Of a DNA stretch of 64,000 nt, positions 60,890 to 64,000 are shown piece after piece. The position numbers and the translations under genes were made by a program. This stretch comes from Thalassovita sp. (lineage in GTDB: Bacteria > Pseudomonadota > Alphaproteobacteria > Rhodobacterales > Rhodobacteraceae), in the NCBI RefSeq assembly GCF_963691685.1, contig NZ_OY829290.1, positions 1,612,001 through 1,676,000 on the forward strand, read 5' to 3'. Under the pieces are notes generated by a model that did not search any database, was not told where the DNA came from, and saw nothing but the letters and a program-made list of their open reading frames with translations. Position 1 is the stretch's first letter; each line of letters starts with the position of its first letter.

Positions 60890-61002
60890 GTCTAACCCTC
60901 CTGTGAGAGGATCAGCTTACGCTACCTTCTCAGAGGTTGGAGGTGTCACACGAATAGGCGGCCGCGCAGTCGGGTAGTGGACTGAGATGAGTGAAGTAGG
61001 GT

Positions 61003-61827
61003 TTAGCGCTTAACCGGGTGGCTCAGGTCGGGCAGGGAGATATTGGCGACCTGTTCGGCAATTGGGTCCGTCGACAATGGGTGCAGCTCTGATGAATATG
61101 CCTCTTCACCTTTGAAAGCTTCCCAGGCGCCTGCGCGGAACACTTCCAGGCCTTTGAAGTTGGACTTGTAGCCCATCTTGGCGCTGCCAAGGACCCAGTA
61201 GCCCAGATAGACATGCGGTAGGCCGGCTTCGCGCGCGATCTCAATGTGATCGAGGATCACGAAGGTGCCAAGGGAATCTGCACGCCGCTCGGGCGCGTAG
61301 AAGGAATAGACCATGGAGGTGCCATCCTCCAGCAGGTCCGTCAGGCAGACCGCCACCAGATCGCCGGTGGTCTTATCTGCATATTCAATCACCCGGGTGC
61401 GGATCGGGGTTTCCTCGATCATCGCAGCAAATTCGAACACATCCATATCGGCCATGCCACCGTCGGCATGGCGGCTGTCCAGATAGCGGCGGAACAGATC
61501 AAACTGTTCTTCCGTGGCCCAGGCAGAGGTTGCGCGGCGCACCAGATTGCTGTTGCGGCGCAGGGTGCGGCGCTGGGTTTTGTTCGGGGTGAAGTTGTCA
61601 ACGTTGATGCGCGCTGACAGGCAGGCGGCACAATCGGTGCAGGACGGGCGGTAGAGCACGTTTTGGGAACGACGGAATCCCTGTTTGGACAAGCTGTCAT
61701 TCAGCTTGCCCGCCGCGTCGCCTTGCAGCGCCGTGAACAACTTACGCTCCATCCTGTCTGCCAAATAGGGGCAGGGCTGCGGAGCGGTCACGTAAAACTG
61801 TGGCGCGAGGGGTAAAGTATGTCGCAT
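61003..61827 (-). CDS. Aspartate/glutamate leucyltransferase (Bpt)
   Basis: Aminoacyl-tRNA-protein transferase that adds Leu to proteins with N-terminal Asp or Glu, marking them for ClpAP. 274 residues from ATG 61827 (the frame is open to 61965, but the family starts at MRHTLPLAPQFYVT). Cys-rich YRPSCTDCAACLSARI at about 60 and the C-terminal VYSFYAPERRADSLGTFVILDHIE with YLGYWVLGSAKMGYK are the Ate1/Bpt hallmarks. The next gene on this strand, RDD, is separated by a terminator. Confidence 0.92.
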   Translation of the reverse strand: MRHTLPLAPQFYVTAPQPCPYLADRMERKLFTALQGDAAGKLNDSLSKQGFRRSQNVLYRPSCTDCAACLSARINVDNFTPNKTQRRTLRRNSNLVRRATSAWATEEQFDLFRRYLDSRHADGGMADMDVFEFAAMIEETPIRTRVIEYADKTTGDLVAVCLTDLLEDGTSMVYSFYAPERRADSLGTFVILDHIEIAREAGLPHVYLGYWVLGSAKMGYKSNFKGLEVFRAGAWEAFKGEEAYSSELHPLSTDPIAEQVANISLPDLSHPVKR

Positions 61828-61949
61828 GCACTCAATAAAGTCGCCCAGGTTCGGCAGGCACGATAGCAGCGAAGATCGCCAAGGTCGAGAGTCGATCCAT
61901 TGACGTTGGAAATATGGCAAATGACGGAAATTGCGCCACCCTTTGACAG

Positions 61950-61977
61950 CAAAAGCCCCGCCCAAAAGGACGGGGCA
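61950..61977 (-). terminator. Terminator of the RDD gene
   Basis: On the minus strand GCCCCGTCC-TTTT-GGGCGGGGC followed by TTTTGC, 25 bp past the stop. Confidence 0.8.
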
Positions 61978-62001
61978 TAGCGGGTCATGGATGTGGGCGG
62001 A

Positions 62002-62451
62002 TCAGCGATGCCCGGCGCGGTTGATCGCGACGGTGCCAAGGACGTGATCGCTCAGGCCCTGACCGCGGGCGGTGGTCAGCATCAGCACAATCGAAATGAC
62101 CTGCAGCAAAGGCATCGCGAAAGATACGGTCAGTCCCAGCGTGTGCAGAAAGGCCATGCCCAGATCAAAGCGGTCGCCGTTGGATTTGCGGAACTCAATC
62201 CCAAGGAACCGCATGCCCAGCGTGGCCGATCCATTGGCGATGGTGACCACCCGGTAAGCAAAGCCCACCATCAGCATCAAAAAGCCGAAAAACAAAATGC
62301 CGATGAAGGCAGTGAAGGGCAGCACCAGAAGGGTCAAGCCAACAATCAGGACGCTGTCGATCACCCAGGCCAAAAGACGTTTGCTGCTGACGTCCTGATA
62401 AAAGGCGGGTTGGGTTTCAGGATCGGGCAGGGCCCAGCCATAGGCGCTCAT
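62002..62451 (-). CDS. RDD family membrane protein
   Basis: A 149-residue membrane protein with the RDD core: KRLLAWVIDSVLIVGLTLLV at about 24, helices about 30-70 and 110-130, and GSATLGMRFLGIEFRKSNG between them (the conserved Arg-Asp pairing region). Such proteins are proposed Na+/H+ antiporters or membrane scaffolds; function uncertain. Same strand as the DUF2852 gene. Confidence 0.82.
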   Translation of the reverse strand: MSAYGWALPDPETQPAFYQDVSSKRLLAWVIDSVLIVGLTLLVLPFTAFIGILFFGFLMLMVGFAYRVVTIANGSATLGMRFLGIEFRKSNGDRFDLGMAFLHTLGLTVSFAMPLLQVISIVLMLTTARGQGLSDHVLGTVAINRAGHR

Positions 62452-62473
62452 AGGGGAATTCCTTTGTTGAGAA

Positions 62474-62502
62474 AGCCGACCCGGTGGGGATCCGGGCCGG
62501 CG
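62474..62502 (-). terminator. Possible terminator of the DUF2852 gene
   Basis: On the minus strand GCCGGCCCGG / CCGGGTCGGC with a 7-nt loop and TTTCTC after it. Confidence 0.5.
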
Positions 62503-62563
62503 GGGGACGCTTGCGATGCGGTTTACGCGTCACAGACGGGGAACATCAAATCGGTCGGGCCGA

Positions 62564-62983
62564 TCAGGCGTCTTCTTTTTCGCGTTCGTCGTCAGCCTTC
62601 TGGGCGCGGTCGTCCATGAACTGGTCAAACTCGGCCTTGTCTTTGGCTTCGCGCAGACGCTGCAGGAAGGCTTCGAAGTCTTCTTGCTCCTGCTCCAGAC
62701 GGGCCAGGGTATCGGCCTTATAGGCGTCAAAGGCGCTGTTGCCGCTGGATTTCATCGCGTGAAAGCCGTGACGGGCGCGGTGTTTGCAGGACTTCGAGAA
62801 CATTTGCTTACTCCAGATCATGTAGAACAGAAGAGCCAGACCAACCGGCCAGAAGAAGACAAACCCAAGAACCATGGCGGCGATCCAGGCGCCTTTGCCT
62901 TTGCTGTCCAGCCAGGCTTCGGTGCGGGTCAACCACCCCATACGTTCGGTGGATGCGGGGGTATAGGCGGTGGCGGGTGTCAT
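62564..62983 (-). CDS. DUF2852 membrane protein
   Basis: A 139-residue protein; ATG 62983 follows GGAGAG. A single hydrophobic segment (about 35-60: GFVFFWPVGLALLFYMIW) is preceded by a polar N-terminus and followed by basic and coiled-coil sequence (LARLEQEQEDFEAFLQRLREAKDKAEF), typical of DUF2852. Function unknown. Two matching palindromes lie upstream and suggest dedicated regulation. Confidence 0.8.
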   Translation of the reverse strand: MTPATAYTPASTERMGWLTRTEAWLDSKGKGAWIAAMVLGFVFFWPVGLALLFYMIWSKQMFSKSCKHRARHGFHAMKSSGNSAFDAYKADTLARLEQEQEDFEAFLQRLREAKDKAEFDQFMDDRAQKADDEREKEDA

Positions 62984-63006
62984 CAATCTCTCCATTTTTG
63001 TGTGTA

Positions 63007-63023
63007 TGTGAATGCCTTTCACA
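63007..63023. promoter_or_regulatory. Operator-like palindrome 1 before DUF2852 gene
   Basis: TGTGAA-TGCCT-TTCACA, perfect 6-bp arms, followed by TT; 24 bp before the start codon. Confidence 0.5.
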
Positions 63024-63064
63024 TTGAATAGATTGGGATGGAGGGCCCGGCTTGCAAGAGATGA

Positions 63065-63081
63065 TGTGAAGACTTTTTACA
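63065..63081. promoter_or_regulatory. Operator-like palindrome 2 before DUF2852 gene
   Basis: TGTGAA-GACTT-TTTACA, one mismatch between arms, again followed by TT; 58 bp from the first copy. Confidence 0.5.
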
Positions 63082-63091
63082 TTATTTTGTC

Positions 63092-63559
63092 TTACTCAAT
63101 GAAATCAGCGGCTTGCGCCCCCGTCATCGGCGGCAAATCAGTCGATTTCATCTCAAAAACATGGTTCGGTGTGCCGGCCGCGGCCCAGATTGTAGGGAAT
63201 TCCAGCAGGCGCGGGTCCAAAAAGGCGCGGATCGGGTTCAGGTGACCGATTGGCGAGACGCCCCCGATGGCAAACCCCGTCTGCGCCCGGATCAGCGCGG
63301 CGTCGGCTTTGCCCAAAGCCTCGCCCGCCAAAGCGCTGGCTTTCTCGGCGCAGACCTTATTGCCGCCTGCGGTCAGGAACAGGATGGCCTCGCCGCTGTC
63401 TTCGCCGCGAAAGATGATTGATTTGGCGATCTGATCCAGATGACAGCCCGCAGCTTCTGCCGCTTGCGCCGCCGTGCGGGCTAGGCCCAGCTCTTTCACT
63501 TCGGTGGCAATGCCTGCATCCTCAAGGGCGCGTTTCACCCGTTTTAAGCTTTTGCTCAT
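63092..63559 (-). CDS. YbaK/EbsC family aminoacyl-tRNA deacylase
   Basis: Small editing protein that removes wrong amino acids (such as Cys) from tRNA, 155 residues. The frame is open to 63703, but ATG 63559 has GGCGAGAG and matches the family start. Motifs: AKSIIFRGEDSGEAILFLTAGG with the conserved Lys and the substrate-binding IGGVSPIGHL near 105. Lies directly after the oxidoreductase gene (8 bp gap), probably one operon. Confidence 0.9.
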   Translation of the reverse strand: MSKSLKRVKRALEDAGIATEVKELGLARTAAQAAEAAGCHLDQIAKSIIFRGEDSGEAILFLTAGGNKVCAEKASALAGEALGKADAALIRAQTGFAIGGVSPIGHLNPIRAFLDPRLLEFPTIWAAAGTPNHVFEMKSTDLPPMTGAQAADFIE

Positions 63560-63567
63560 CTCTCGCC

Positions 63568-64000
63568 TCAGTTCAGTCTTTCTAAGTGTCGTTCCAATCG
63601 CCTGACAAAGCGATCCGCGCGAGACTGCGCGACCCCTTCGGCCTTGTAAAGCGACAACATGGCAAAGCGCGCCTTCGGGGCGCAGGCTTTGACCACGCCC
63701 CATTTCAGCGCGCGATAGACCGGGCGGCGCAGCACCAGCCGGTCAATCCAAGCGGGGCTGCCCAGCGTGGTCACGGCCACCACATGGCGTAGCTTGTGCA
63801 ATCGCGGTGTCAGCGCCTTCAGGTCTGGATCATGGTCATAGGCCACACCGGGCAGGAAACTGCGATCGATCCAGCCTTTCAGCATTGCGGGCAGACCAAA
63901 CCACCAGGTGGGAAACACGAGGATCAGCGCCTCAACCTCCTGCAGGGCGCCGTCATCGTCAAAGGGGGCCGAGTAGTAGTCCTGTCGTTCCGCAACACTC
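63568..64000 (-). CDS. Flavodoxin-fold NAD(P)H oxidoreductase (N-terminus outside window)
   Basis: C-terminal part of a Flavodoxin_2-type quinone/NADPH oxidoreductase. The frame is open to the window edge (AERQDYYSAPFDDDGALQEV precedes the in-window GTG), so the N-terminal FMN-binding half is partly missing. The visible motif ALILVFPTWWFGLPAMLKGWIDRSF carries the FMN-binding WWFG region, followed by TTLGSPAW and a basic C-terminal tail. Likely cytosolic FMN or FAD enzyme reducing quinones. Followed by the YbaK-type gene. Confidence 0.82.
   Translation of the reverse strand, partial: SVAERQDYYSAPFDDDGALQEVEALILVFPTWWFGLPAMLKGWIDRSFLPGVAYDHDPDLKALTPRLHKLRHVVAVTTLGSPAWIDRLVLRRPVYRALKWGVVKACAPKARFAMLSLYKAEGVAQSRADRFVRRLERHLERLN

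Noticed and set aside
63007..63081. PpsR/CrtJ or FNR binding sites
   Set aside because: PpsR needs TGT-N12-ACA and these have 11 inner bases; FNR needs TTGAT-N4-ATCAA, which is absent.

Overview
The window is a chromosomal stretch from an alphaproteobacterium, almost certainly a member of the Roseobacter group (Rhodobacteraceae). The evidence is a C4-pathway 5-aminolevulinate synthase very close to the Rhodobacter type, two TRAP transporter operons, DUF2852 and DUF2189 proteins, a release factor 2 without the programmed frameshift, high G+C, and gene families typical of Ruegeria/Phaeobacter-like genomes. The exact genus cannot be read from the sequence. No transposase, integrase, prophage or CRISPR array was seen; this is mostly core chromosome.

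Layout. 1-8.8 kb: C4-dicarboxylate uptake, with dctB (cut by the left edge) and dctD, then a fatty acid desaturase, a lipoprotein and a LysE-type exporter, then dctPQM. Two near-identical palindromes upstream of dctP look like DctD sites, although this DctD has lost the hallmark AAA+ residues of a sigma-54 activator. 8.8-20 kb: a methyltransferase, tpiA, an IscA-type Fe-S protein, a DUF3307/SatD pair with three evenly spaced operators, a SufT-like protein, an NfeD/SPFH membrane pair, tgt, an Aer-like PAS protein and lon. 20-24 kb: an HU-like protein and five tRNA genes (Val-CAC, two Val-TAC, two Asp-GTC) interleaved with an orphan TctC-type binding protein and a pirin.

24-34 kb: a sulfotransferase-like protein and a glycosyltransferase, a haloacetate-dehalogenase-like hydrolase, an M20 peptidase, hemA, a RodZ-like protein, ispG, then a periplasmic M48 protease/DsbA-like pair. 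34-50 kb: an aminotransferase, the cell-wall genes for an amidase and PBP1A, a Kef-type antiporter, a small cassette (amidohydrolase, YtkA/FixH-like protein, di-heme peroxidase), prfB, a NIPSNAP protein, an amidase, a DUF2189 membrane protein and ilvBN. ilvBN has a clear promoter, a leader peptide with a Leu-Val-Val-Ile-Ile run, and a terminator/antiterminator pair, so transcription attenuation by branched-chain amino acids is strongly suggested. 51-64 kb: an unknown secreted protein, a Cache-domain kinase with a LuxR-type regulator divergent from a second TRAP operon (Tat-exported binding protein, long small subunit, 784-residue large subunit), a Sel1-like protein, the Bpt aminoacyl-transferase, RDD and DUF2852 proteins, a YbaK-type deacylase and a flavodoxin-fold oxidoreductase cut by the right edge.

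The most interesting regulatory signals are a short dispersed intergenic repeat (GAGTATTT...TGAAA) at four loci, the three 29-bp-spaced operators before satD, the paired DctD-type sites, the ilvB attenuator, the twin palindromes before the DUF2852 gene, and a strong hairpin between the binding-protein gene and the permease genes in both TRAP operons. All functional calls rest on motif recognition and family knowledge; no database search was run.
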